64,000 bases of DNA from Serinus canaria. Its lineage: Eukaryota > Chordata > Aves > Passeriformes > Fringillidae. The stretch covers positions 123,221,874-123,285,873 of the forward strand of contig NC_066315.1 in NCBI RefSeq assembly GCF_022539315.1. Direction: 5' to 3'. The translations under genes and the position numbers were made by a program. Positions 40,760 through 52,760 of this stretch are shown in pieces (position 1 is the stretch's first letter; each line of letters starts with the position of its first letter). Under the pieces are notes generated by a model that saw nothing but the letters and a program-made list of their open reading frames with translations, did no database searches and was not told the DNA's origin.

Positions 40760-41225
40760 CGGGCTGTCCCCGCCAGGTCCATGCCCCTCGCTGTCACGCC
40801 GCTGCTGACGGGCCGCTCTCCGCACCGCCCCCGGGTGCCGAGGGCCAGCCGAGCTGCGGCAGCCCCGCTCCATACTCCATGCTCCCGCCCGCGATCCTGT
40901 TCGGCTTTTGCCTCGGATTCCTGCTGCTCCTGCCGGCGGAGCGCGGCGCGTAAACACGCGCGGCGGGGCCGCCGAGCCGCCCGGCGCTGCGCGGGAGGGG
41001 CGCGGGCGGCGGCGCCGGGACGGCCCCGGCCCCGCCCGGCCCCTCGGAAGGGGCGGCCCGAGGGCTGGGCCCCCGGCAGGGAAGGGGGCCGTGTGCCGGT
41101 AGCGCTGCTTGCTGCGTGATACTTACGCTGGGCAGGAGGCGGGCTCTGGTCCCGGCTCCGAGCAGCTCCCGCCCGCAGCCGCCTCTGCTCTACCCTTCTG
41201 CGTGGCCCCATGCGGTTCGGGCTCT
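40760..41225. promoter_or_regulatory. second CpG island with minus-strand splice donor
   Basis: This is an isolated block of GC-rich, CG-dense sequence 7.4 kb upstream of the ZNF704 start codon, flanked by AT-rich DNA on both sides. It has the look of a promoter. On the minus strand a near-perfect donor, CAGC/GTAAGTAT, falls at 41119-41127. An A/T-rich TATA-like element (TATAAATA on plus, 41250-41257, reading TATTTATA on minus) lies about 125 bases before that donor. A minus-strand first exon of roughly 41127-41220 is therefore plausible. Its small ATG frame (MGPRRRVEQRRLRAG, from 41211) exits in phase 1, so it does not fit ZNF704 exon 2 (phase 0) and would act as a leader frame. No recognised protein is encoded. 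Confidence 0.6.
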
Positions 41226-41819
41226 GCAATAATCGATGCCACAGCGAGTTATAAATAAACATCGTAAAGCCCCCGCTGCTTTCACGTCGGAGGGTTGTGT
41301 AAGAGTATCGGCTTCCTTAAAAAAATATCCAAATAAAGCCGTTGTAATCTTCCTCTGTGAGGGGGAAAATAAAAGTTCAGAAACTTTTACAGAAGAGCTC
41401 AGAAATAGGCAAATGAGTAAAATGAGCCAAGCTTGGGTCTGTCACACCTCATGATTGTTGAGCTAAAATTGATAACCAGGGACCCTCTGGCATGAACGGG
41501 ATTGGGACAATCTGTACTGGAGCTGTTACCTGCTTTACAGGCACAACACAAGTGTAAGCGTATTCTACTAAACATGCTCTTAGTAGTGGTAGAATTTGGG
41601 TGCAATGCATTTAATGTGAAATACAGCAAAGGTCGCAGCTAATCGCTGTGGCAAGTTCAAGTCAACTGCAGCAACCCCCCTGGGAAACAGGAAAAGGTCT
41701 TAAGTTCCATCTACTAAATCTCACTCATTTCTCTTCCGGGAGATTAGGGCTTTGGTTTTGTTTTCAAAGGGAGGATGTTGTAAAACCAAAACTGAATTTC
41801 AAAGTGGTGGTGTTTTAAG

Positions 41820-41885
41820 TTTTTTGGGGGTTTTTTTTTTTGTTTTGTTGTTTTTTTTTTTTTTTTTTTTGGTTTTTTTTTTTTT
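41820..41885. repeat. poly-T tract with G interruptions
   Basis: This 66-base stretch is almost entirely T with a few G residues, including a run of 22 or more T. Read on minus it is a poly-A-like tail, but no retroposon body was recognised next to it. Confidence 0.93.
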
Positions 41886-43074
41886 GGTGATTATCTTTTC
41901 TACTGTAATGTTTTGGCTTGAATTTCTAAGTCTTTCAAATTAATTTTTTTGTCTCTAAATGGTTGGGCTTTGTTTAGAAACACTTCAGCTCTTCTGTTCT
42001 GCTGGCTTCCCTTGGTAGAGGTGTGTTGTATTTTAATCTATGATTTATGTAAGCAAAAAGAAAGCCTTGCGGGTACTAACATGTTACTAAATACAAAGGA
42101 TTCAAGTGTTTATAGAACCAACTTATTTGTGTATAATTTTTTTTTTCCATTTAAAGGAACTGTCAAGTCAGGCTTTATTGTGGGAGGAGAGGAGCAGAAG
42201 GAAGGAGCAGAGCAGAGGGAGAAGCCAGTGCAAGTTTTCCTGGAGGCTTTTGGTCTTACTGGTATTGAAGATATTTGGCCAAAAGGTGCTAACACAGTGC
42301 ACAAGTTTGGTGTGGATGGCAAGATAAAGAGTTTCATTTGAGCTAGAGCTAATGAAGCATCTACTGCCTTGTCTGAGTTAGTAATTTGGAACATGTTACT
42401 TGGATAAACACAAAAGTGGAAGACAAAGGCAGAGTGAAGCAGGTCAGGGAATCACAACAAAGAAAAGGAGGAACAGGAATGGATGGTTCTAGTCACAGAG
42501 GAAGGGCAGGGGAATCAAGTAGTAGGAATGGGAAGCTAGCCCCAAGGCAGTGAATAATAGCAGAGATGTGCATGAAGGCAAGAATTCTGTTTCTAATACT
42601 TATTTCCTCACAATTTCTCCTTGAACACAACTCTTCTTGATGGACAGCTTACTGGGACAGAGAAGAAGAGGACTAGACACCCTTGTAAAAGAGGCTTGGG
42701 ATGATTACACATGACACAGGTAAGCGTACTGGAGATACCTGATACAGCTGTTGTTTAAAGTTTGGATCGTTTTCTTTTTGTGTCTCTATTTCGTGGTTAC
42801 ATTGCTCTTTGTGCTGCTCAGTTCAGCCACGTGCAAAACCCAAACTTAGGAGACTTGGGGTCTAGACTACAATTTTGGTCAAATTCTTATAGAATAACAG
42901 CACTGATTTTAGAGGAGAATTAACCTCTTCTGCCACAGAGCATTAGGTGAACAGCCTGATACATGAATTATTATTTCAAGTGTTTTAATTTTAACAACTA
43001 AAGTGTAGCATAGTTCTTTCAAAAAGGAGATTAGTTAACTGACACCACCCATCTTGCTACTTATCTACAAGTAG

Positions 43075-43281
43075 ATTACAGAGAATGATACTCCTTTGCA
43101 CATGCATTTTGCAAATGTTCTTCTCGGTTGTACCCTTTATTTTGCAAATTGCAGACATTGAGATGAAGGGTCTATAATTTCCTAGCTTGCCTTTCTCTTG
43201 GAACACTGGTGCTGCACTGGCACGCATCCACTTTGCTGTGACTTCATTTGAATACAGCAAATTCTTTATTATGATGAACAA
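43075..43281 (-). mobile_element. ancient LINE reverse-transcriptase fragment (CR1/L3-like)
   Basis: On the minus strand a 74-codon frame opens at 43281 and contains EVTAKWMRASAAPVFQEKGK, LGNYRPFISMSAICKIKG and TEKNICKMH. This matches the CR1/L2/L3-type reverse-transcriptase pattern in which a Trp and a VPVFKKGK-like block are followed by GNYRP(I/V)SLTS and a CKIMEK-like segment. Only this small part of the domain is visible and no 3' end is nearby. The level of divergence suggests an old insertion. It is most likely a fossil, but the frame is unbroken over this stretch. Confidence 0.65.
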
Positions 43282-46200
43282 AGGTTGCTCTCTGGTCTGC
43301 TTTGAATCTCAGTCTGCTCATGGAGATTAGTAGGTTTTGAGCAATGCCAAGTCACTAAATATCTCTGCTTCACTGATCTCAAAGACATTTGTGACAATGG
43401 ATTTAGTAGTAATTTTCATGCACGTTCCTGCCTTTGAATGGATAATACCTTAGTAGTTCTGCTTCCCATTGCTATTAGATTCTCCATTTCATTCAAAAGG
43501 ATTTAAATTCAAAACTTCTCTTTACTCATATATTGTTGCTTTGTGATACATATGTTTTTAATCCTTGAATACAACTCTCCTTCACCTTTTTGCTTATTTG
43601 CAATTTGCAATTTGGGGTTTGTTGTCATTCATATTACTAAGAAATACCTTGTGGCTAAACAATGTCTTATACTGATGTTTATCATATTGCTTTTGTCAAT
43701 GCATTGAACAAAACCTTATATAATAAAGCAGGATCCAGAAATGACAAAATAAAAATTTTCTCAAAGACTGTTGGTCAGTCTTTTTCTTTTTCCTGAAAAT
43801 TTCTTAAGACAGGGAGTATTACTTTATCTTGATGTACGAGACAGAAAGTGATAAACCTTTAAAAAACACTGGGTTAAATTTTCCAGAAGTGGACAGATTC
43901 CAAAAGCCTTGTGTTGCTGCCAGATCAAGCAATAGACTTCTCTTCTAGTTGTTCCAAGAAAACAGCAATTAATCTCTAAAGCTGAATTTGGTTTCAGAAA
44001 ATGGATGAGCACACTGAATTCTTTACTAAACTAAAGAAATTTACTAAGCTGACTTCCTTAAAAGAGTAAAAGCAAAAGTGTTCCGAGCTCAGTTAACAGA
44101 AAATTCAGATCAACCAACACAGACATAAAATAGGTAAGAGAAGTATTAGGAAAGGTCTCTCTAGGTTTTTTTTTCAACCTATCTTGGTGGTAGTTTCTCT
44201 ACAATGAAGTTGCTCCTAGTTCAGGATTTGGCTGTTTTACTCCCAATCCATGCATGCCAAAGGGTATAATTTATTCATAGTATTTCAGAAACTTTTTCTA
44301 TGTGAATCTTTGAAGATTTGACCTTCTCAGTATCTTTACCTGCATTCCAAAGGCCTGTACTGTCCTCTGAATTACAAATCCACTCTGATGAATCCAGATG
44401 ATGAGCCAGGGCCTTTGCTTCTGTGCATATCACACTCTGACATCAGCAACACAAAACCAAAGTGGGTGGCATGAAAACCTTTCAAGAAAGCTGTGTCAAT
44501 GCTGTGCTACACTCCATCAATAACCCACAAAGATTGTGTTTAGGGAGAGCAGCCTGCCTCAAAGAATTGCTGTCACTTCTCTTGCTCCAATGCCGGATCA
44601 GCCTGAGCTGTGAGCCCCTGATCATTTCCACCTGCTGTTCATGATGTTGGTCAGGAAAGATACCTGGCTTCAGGCTATTAAATCTAGGGCAAGGTTTCAC
44701 TGAAGGTGGTGTCCAAACTTCCACCCAGCAATGTAAGGTCACCCTGCATCATTACTTGCCCAGGGATGTAGTAAATCTTGCTTGGTGGGATTTGTATTAT
44801 TATAAAATGTTAAAAACCTGACTCTTGTTTTTGTACTCAAATAGACATTTTGCTGCAGTGTGACCCTTGTCTTTTCTTCTCAGGTAGCCACCTCCAGCTC
44901 TTTTTACCAAATCCAGGGTTTCCACATACCTGTTTTCAGCTGTGCTCCACAGGAATCCCATCACTTTTGCTGATTTAGTTTAAACATCTTCCAGCCATCA
45001 GCATTTCCATTTTAGGTAAAAAAACCCACAGCTCTCTAATCCTTGAGTTCTAATCATGTTCCAGCCACCTTGATTCCAGTGTTCTTACCGGGTCTGAAGA
45101 TCCCAGCAATCGAAAAAAGATATTACTGTTTTGCCCTGTTTCTTCCCTCAAAGCATAATTATAAGCCATGAGTTTTGCACATGGGCATGTACCAACAGGT
45201 GCTAAGCCTGTAGAAATTCTTCCATTGATCAAACTTGAATTCCATTCACAGTTACAGTCAGGGAAGCAGCTTCCAGAGCATGCACAGAGCATTTGCTAGA
45301 TAATGACGAATTTAAAAACCTGTCCATGAAACTTTGTAATACTAGTTGAAGCCAGAAAGATTGTTACTGTATCTGCCCAAAATTCCCACTGCTGAAGAGA
45401 GCAAGATGATTGAATAAAAGGCAATATTTTCTAGTTTGCCTGTCAGCAATTATGAGGAGCAGGAGATAATAAGAAAAAAACTAATGGCATTCATTTCAGA
45501 CCAGAGTGAAAAAAAAAACAACCAGTGCATGGTTCATCACAGGGCTAATACTCTATAATGATTGATGATTCTGTAATCAGAGCCCACATAGAGAGAAACA
45601 GGCTGTAAATTAAATGGTGTATTTCACAAATGGTGTGGAATTGTAATGCAATGATCAAGAATTTGCAGAGAAAGACTTTATGCCCCTTTATAACAAGCTG
45701 CAGTGCTTCTAACAGAAATAATTAGGGTTCTGACAATGTATTTGTTTGAATGAAGAATTGAGTTTGACAATAAAAAATAGCCTGTAATCTGCATGTCACA
45801 TGCAGCTTTCTACTGACACAGAGCCTCATGGTCTAGTGCACCAGCATTCACAGCAAATTAGTCTCAGTTTTACTGTATTGCTTAACCACACCAAGTGGTA
45901 CCTGGAGAAATAAAGTTGTTTTACGAGGTCTCTGCTAATTGAATAGTTCTTACAATTAAAAATAATACAATGATTCAGTGCTTAAGAATAGACTTAAAAT
46001 AAGTCTTAAAATATGTCTCGCTATGGTTTGGACTTTCTTTTTAAGACTTAGTAGTAAGGAAAAAGGAGAAGAAAGAGGAATCCATTTCTCTTTAACTTTT
46101 GAAATCCCCAGTTTGGCAGGCCACTGGCTTCCTCAAGCAATTCACTGCAATTCCTTCCTGGAAAGCTTCTTCCTCTCCAGAAGCAAAGCACCCCCCTTAG

Positions 46201-47652
46201 CTTTCCATAGAAGAGGAATTGTGCATATTGAAAGTAAATTCCAGTGTTCATTTGGGGAGATGAGTAGAATTCTGGTTAGGAAACTGGACTAACATGAGAA
46301 AATATGCACTGAAAAGTCTATGTCGATTTGAGTTAAACAATACAACTCTTCCTTTGGTCAAACTCATCTACATCCATCACATGGGCAGATCAGCCATGCA
46401 GCACACATAATGCCTCTGACACCTTTAGGAACCAAAGGATCTGTTGCAGCCTTTCAGAAAATTTGAGTAATCCATAAAGTTTTGGATATATCTTGCCTGT
46501 GTTCCATGTCACATATGGACTTGTTCTATTTCGGAAATGCCACGGGCAGCAGCCCTGATTCTTTCTAATGTTAGGTGTTACACTGCAGCTGACCTCTTTC
46601 TTAAGGCAGTCTAAGTTGCCCTACACCTGCCACTTCTCAGAGGTCCTGAACACAGTTTTTCAGCAGCTCATCAGAAAACTGGATAGTGTTATTAACCATG
46701 TCTTAAGCAACTGATAAATAGAAAGTGATCTTACATTTTGTGATGGCTTGTGTGGTTGTACAGTCTAACAAAACACTATTTCTCAGTTACTGAACCTTTT
46801 TGGGGGCCAGCATAATTGTAGAGGAAGGTAATTCCAGCAATGACTACTTTTGGGCATTCAAAAACTGCTCGCAGAGAAGTCTGTGTCTGCTCAGGTTGGG
46901 GCAGTCCTTACCTGTGGCATCCATGCTAGTGAGAAATTTATAAGCCTTGTTAATACCTTCTTTTTATTTTTTTTTGTTTTAATAATGATTTATAATAAAT
47001 TTCCTAGCTCTTAAATATGTGACAGAGTTCTTGTCCACTTGTGGTGGTGCATTTGAGTCAGATTTTTCATTGATGCTGGGAAGGTGTGCATTAGCATGTG
47101 GAGGAGATGAGACACCCATTCACAAGAGCTGTGTTTCTTGGCTAAATTTTGTACTGGTCTGGTTATGAAAAGAAATGAAAATGTGTCAGCAAGGATTTCA
47201 GTGGCTGTCCCCAGGTTTGCAGGAATAGCATGTGACAATTGTGAAAAGGGGCACAGCACAGGGTGACACAATGACACAAGCTCCTGTCTATTGACCTCTG
47301 ATTTTGACCATGAAGCTAGTAGGGAGAATTTGCAATATAAGTGTATGATTCAGTGCTTTAAGTATTTTTTTTCAATATTTTGTGAAAAGTTTTTCTCGAG
47401 TCTCCCTTGTGTTTTGCATATGAACTTGCATGCACATGCCAAATTTTCTGATGTGTGTGTGATGGATTACATGGCTGGAGGGGATGCTGTGCTGTAGCCA
47501 CATACCAAGCCATCTTTGAGGGTGAGGGTACTGACAATAAGACCACTCCCCATTGCTTCACTTTTTGCTTGTTTCTCCACAGTACCAACATCACAGTAAG
47601 ATGTTGTAGTGTTTAACCATTCCCACAAAAGTTTAATGAGTCAAAAAAACAA

Positions 47653-47679
47653 TGGTTGGTTGGTTGGTTGGTTGGTTTT
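47653..47679. repeat. (GGTT)n microsatellite
   Basis: There are six consecutive GGTT units in otherwise unique sequence. Confidence 0.95.
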
Positions 47680-50586
47680 GTCCCATGACTGTGTGGCCCT
47701 CTCAGATGTGCATTAAGTACAGGAGAAATGCATTTTGTGTAGAACATGAAGATGTAACAGTACAAAGTGCTTCTATCCCCTTTTTAGCTCCCAGATGTGG
47801 TCAGCCACATGTGGTTGCCCCAGAAAAACAGTTTCCAGTACTGCACCAAAAAAAGTCTCCTTCCTGTGCTAAAATCAGTGGTCTTAGGCATGTTGATAGC
47901 AACAACAGCTGTTGAATTTTTTCAAGTGAGCTCAGCAAATCCAAAATGAAATCTGGGCAGCCACCAAAGCCTACCCTAAAGACAGGGAAATTAGACAAAT
48001 ATTTTCAGTTCCAAATTTGCAGAAGTGAAACAATCCTTTAAAATTTAATCCAAGGAGGTACCTCGTGTGCTTTCGACTTGTCATGAGTGTTTAATGCCCT
48101 CATGACAGTTTTGGGACTAGAGAAAAATTTGAGGGGTGTTGAGCCAACACTTCACACATATTTCGTTTATTTACACTGCAGCTTGTTTTGTACATTGCCT
48201 ACAAAATTATGCTTCCTAGAAGAAAAGCCTGGCAACACCAGCAAAATTGTTGTAAACAACCAGAGTGAACACTCCAGCCTGTGTACAATAGACATGTTAG
48301 AACTCAAAATAGCACCAGAGGAAAAAAAACCTCCCTTAACAAACAATAAGAACATTGTTTGTTTTTAAGAAACACTGAGCTTTGTTTTCAGTTTCTAGAT
48401 TAAGCCTAATTGCCAAAAATGCCTTTGTTACTGCCTAAACCAAACTCAAGTTGGGAAGCATAGTCAATAATTATTTCAATTAAGAATGTACCGTCAAAAG
48501 CCTAAGGGTGGGAATGCAAGAAGTGAACAGTTGTTCAAAATTAAGAGCCTCTTTCTCTGCCTCTTTCTCTATCCTTTGCCTCTTTTTTTCCCCTCAGGTA
48601 TAGAAATTGCCGCTTTGATGAACAGCAGTAGAAACTGAGTTTCTGAGAAAACCTAAGTTCAAAATGGAGAGCTTTTGGCAGCAGTCTCCCTCCCCCTCTC
48701 TTTGAGATCCTTAACACATGCCAAATATTTCCTCTTAATGCTTGCCAGGGCTATTGAATGCTGAAGTCACTGTTTTGAACTTAAAACCTCCTGGAACTCT
48801 GAGACATCTGTATGGAGGGTGCTTGCTGCCCTGCGTATCTGCCAGAACCCAAGACTGAAATTCAGCTTTGCAGTCTTAGAAATTAAAATTATCCCAACTG
48901 CATTCTGTCTCCCATCGTTTCTCTTCCCCTTCTGGCTCTTCCACCCCATCAGGCACAAAGAATAGAGTTTCTTGTACCCTGCAGTACCCACCTTCTTCCC
49001 ATTAGGAGCAGAACACTTGGCAATCTTCCTGGATACCCATGCTGGTCCAATATTGTCTCTGGGACACATGCCTTCTTTCATGGTCACTGGAGTGAGGGGT
49101 ATGTCCCTTGCAGAGCAAATATTACTCAGTAAAATGAGCAGGAACAGAAGTTGCTCACTAGTGGCTGTTCCTACAAGTGGATGCATGTTGTATAAACAGT
49201 AAGTATTCTAAAGCTGCCCAAGCCAGTGGATTCTGGGGATTGCCTCTGTTCACAGCCTTTTGCTACTGAATCTGTTCATCAGAGACAGAAATGAGTTGGG
49301 GAATTAGGTAACTTAGTGGCAAAGTTTTTATTTCTGCCCTAACAGAGAGTACAATTCATAAATTAAACAGCCTTGAGAAAAGCTAGAAGAGGGCCCCAAA
49401 ACCTGCACACAAGGAAGAAGAGCATTTGAAGTTCTGGACCCTGTGGAGACCTCTGATGCCAATCATGCCAATGGCTTGCTGCTTTCTAGGAAAAGGAGAA
49501 CATTTTCTTATGGTGAGGAAAAGCAAACATGCAAGAGCACTTACTTGATAGGCCTTTGGTGGCAAATCCACAAGCTGGGTGTAGTAACATGGCAGATGTT
49601 GGCAAACTCTGTCTGATGAAAATTCCTGTAACTTTTTGCCTACCTTAAACTATCTCTGTGTCTGTGAAGAACCCCTTGTGATGTGATAGCGTTCTCATTC
49701 TTTTCCTTTGCTGCAAATCTGCTTTACAGAGGAGAAAATGAATTAGCTGAATCATGAATTAACTACATTTCAAATGCACTGTGTGGCTGTCAGTGCTACA
49801 ACTTTCTTCTTCCTGCAGTATGAAAATTGCATGTGCATCACTGAAGACAAATCCCTCCAAAAAGCAGTTTCTGTTGTTATTTCTAAAATACCAAAAGGAA
49901 ATCTGGACATAAGTGTAATCCATGAGAGATGACCTGGCCTGACCAGATATTAATCTCAAGGGAGTCCAAGCGCTCCTCTAAATCAGTTCTGAATGCAGCC
50001 TAAAGTGTACCCAGCACTCTATATTTCCCACCATACTATAATGGAGATGACACATGCTTTAAAGTGTTGGATTTATGCAGATTTGCCAAGAGGGCAATGG
50101 TGCACAAATAGAGCTGTGTTTAACTGAAAGGACATGTGCTCCCCATACGGATGCGGTCATGGTTGCTTAGGCTCTGAATGAGTTCATATTGCACTTCTCC
50201 AGAAGAGAACATGTGCTAAGTATTTCTTCAGGCTAATTTTTTTTCATGCTACAAACAGTAGTTGTCATCATCTCACCCAACACAGAGGTTTCAAGACACA
50301 GGCTGTCAGAACATACTGGAATGGTTTGTGTCTGTGAAAGATGACTGCCAGGAAGTACCTGCCTATCCTACATTGTCTGAGCAAACCCTTAAAATCATCT
50401 CTGTGCTCCTCAGTGACTACCTCAAGCAGTTTGTTCTCAGTACATTGCCTGTTGGAGACTCCTTTGAAGTTACCTAAATCCCTTAGTGCTGCAGGGGACC
50501 CAAACACTCAGCTCTTACTTTGTGGTAACCATCTAGGACTATAATAGCCTCACGAGTATCCTCCATACATGTTAAAGTGTTTTGGG

Positions 50587-50610
50587 TTTTTTTTTTTTTT
50601 TTTTTTTTTT
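50587..50610. repeat. poly-T run (24 T)
   Basis: This is an uninterrupted T run. It creates a poly-Lys artefact in a minus-strand frame. Confidence 0.95.
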
Positions 50611-51127
50611 GAAAGCAAACAGGAAGGTGCTCAGCTTGGGTCCAAAAAGGAATAATTTGTTTTTTGAAGGGGTCTTTATAGATTAACCTAAAATTACTAA
50701 ATTTATTAAGAATGTGCATGTACAGCCACCCCAGGCACCAAGATGGTAATTTTGGTTTTGATTTTGTCATATATATGGCTTGAAAAGCACAGGATAACCC
50801 CCAGGCCATTTTCTCTTTGTGAAGGGGTTCTTCCTGCTGTAGCACCTCATGGTGGTGTTGCCTCTAGCTCACACATTTCCAGTGGGAGAGTTCTCTCTTC
50901 CAAAATTTCTTGTTCTGTGAACCACAGAACTGACCACAAACAACCTGAAATCTTTCTGTCTTGAGTTTCAGGCCACTTTTCACTATAGGCCGTTGCTCAG
51001 ACAATTCCAAGTGGAAAGGTGCATAAGAAGAGCCTTGACAAGGGAAGTGACGTGATCCCAAACCTGTGATGCTTTTTCTTCTCCTCTCCCCTTGACACCC
51101 ATGCATACACATAGTTAAAAAAATACA

Positions 51128-51128
<1 letters not shown>

Positions 51129-51206
<78 letters not shown>

Positions 51207-51239
51207 CTATCTCTCTATCTATCTATCTATCTATCTATC
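51129..51239. repeat. (CTAT)n tetranucleotide microsatellite
   Basis: About 110 bases of CTAT/TATC units begin with three CTGT units and are interrupted near 51206-51216 by CTCTATCTCTCTAT. The long pure stretches suggest a length-polymorphic locus. Confidence 0.97.
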
Positions 51240-52014
51240 CTAATCTCCCCTTTGTGAGGTACTTACCTAGGTTGTGGCCAAACTGCAGTGCTGGTGCAGA
51301 GACATACGAGCTCCATGGGCTTGTGTGTTTCTGTGCAGACTCCTTAGCTGAGACTTGGAGCTGGACCTGCTAGGACCAAGGCTGGAGCTGTGCTGAGGCA
51401 GCTTAGGGGATGTTATCCCATGTGCCAGAGCTGACTGTATATTCTGGTAGCATGGGCTGCAGAAGCAGGCTGTGCCTGGGCTAGGAGGCTTGCCAGACAC
51501 CACATGTATTGGAGAACACTGTAGATGAACCCAGGAGGACCTAGTGGGAACTTGGGAGCCATGGAAAAAGTAATCTCACTGTTTAGAGTATCATAAAAAA
51601 CCTATTACAATGAACAGCAGAGAATGGACTTTACTCCCACTCATCTCTTTGCACTCATCTGCCCAATGAGTATTTTAGCTGCAAATTATAAAGGACAGGA
51701 TACTTGTCATCTTATCCTTCTACTTATCAGTCTTTATAGTGCCAGCTGCAGACATGTCACAGACAAGTGGCAATCAACATCTTTCAATCATGTACCAAAC
51801 CTTCAAGTGTTTCCTAAGCTGAAAAATCTGGAGGGAAAGAAAACTCAGATTTACAAATACCTTCACATACTTCATACAGGTTTGTGCTATTTTTTATGCT
51901 TACAACTACTGAGTTTCTGTGGGCAAAAACCCCATACCTCATCAAGCAACTAAAGTAATTGCAAATAAGGTCACAATACTACTTTTCCCCAAAAATCCTC
52001 TTATTTGGTGAATG

Positions 52015-52760
52015 AGGTGGCTGTATGGGATCTGTTTGAAAGAGTCCAAAGGGATAAGGCTTTGGAGGGATCCAGGAAGGTTGACTGATATTTAAGCTTC
52101 ACCTCCTCCAAGGTCAACCGGGGTCCATCTTAAGGAGCAGGAAGTCAGGCAAAAATGCCAGGAGACCTGCATGGATGAACAAGGAGCTTCTGGCAAAATT
52201 AAAACACAAACATGAAGTATATAGAAGGTGAAAGCAGGGACAGGAGAACTGTGGAGGATGTAGAGATGCTGTCCAAGCAGGCAAGACACAGGAAAGCCAG
52301 AGGCCAACCAGAATTAAATCTGGTGAGGGGTGTCAAAGGCAACAAGAAGGCTCTCTGTAATTAAATCTGTCAGAAAAGGAGAACTAGGGAAAGTGTGAGC
52401 CTGCTGCCGCTGAAGGTGGCAGGGGCCCTGGTGACACAGGACACAGAAAAGGCTGAGGTACTGAATGCCTTCTTCACCTCAGCCTCTAGAAAAACCTGTC
52501 TTCAGCAATCCAAGGACCTGGAGACAGAGGGAAAGTTTGATGCAAGTGAGGTGGAAGAGGATCAGGTTACATAATACTTAAACAAAATGGACATGGACCC
52601 CAGTGGGATGCCCCCAGAAATGCTGAGGGAGTTGTCTCGTGTCATTACATTTTGAGTATATTTGCATGATGATGATGATGACTTGGAGAGGTGCATGAAA
52701 ACTGGGGGAAAGCAAATGTCACTCCTATCTTCCAAAATGACCTGAAGGGACTACTCAAGG
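52015..52760 (+). mobile_element. CR1 LINE, internal ORF2 fragment
   Basis: This plus-strand fragment comes from the endonuclease to reverse-transcriptase part of CR1 ORF2. Recognisable coding remnants include the block for PAWMNKELLAKLKHK (about 52170-52215), one resembling AEVLNAFFTSASRKTCLQ (about 52450-52505), and one resembling KTGGKQMSLLSSKMT near 52700-52740. Many stops and frameshifts break it. A short GATGATGATGATGATG stretch at about 52668-52683 interrupts it. It lacks the CR1 3' end, so this piece was probably separated by deletion. The limits are approximate. Confidence 0.82.

Noticed and set aside
40609..41262. Minus-strand 217-codon frame over the second CpG island
   Set aside because: It is Arg/Ala/Pro-rich, matches no protein I know, and is interrupted in principle by the strong donor at 41126. 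It is treated as a compositional artefact around a possible non-coding first exon.
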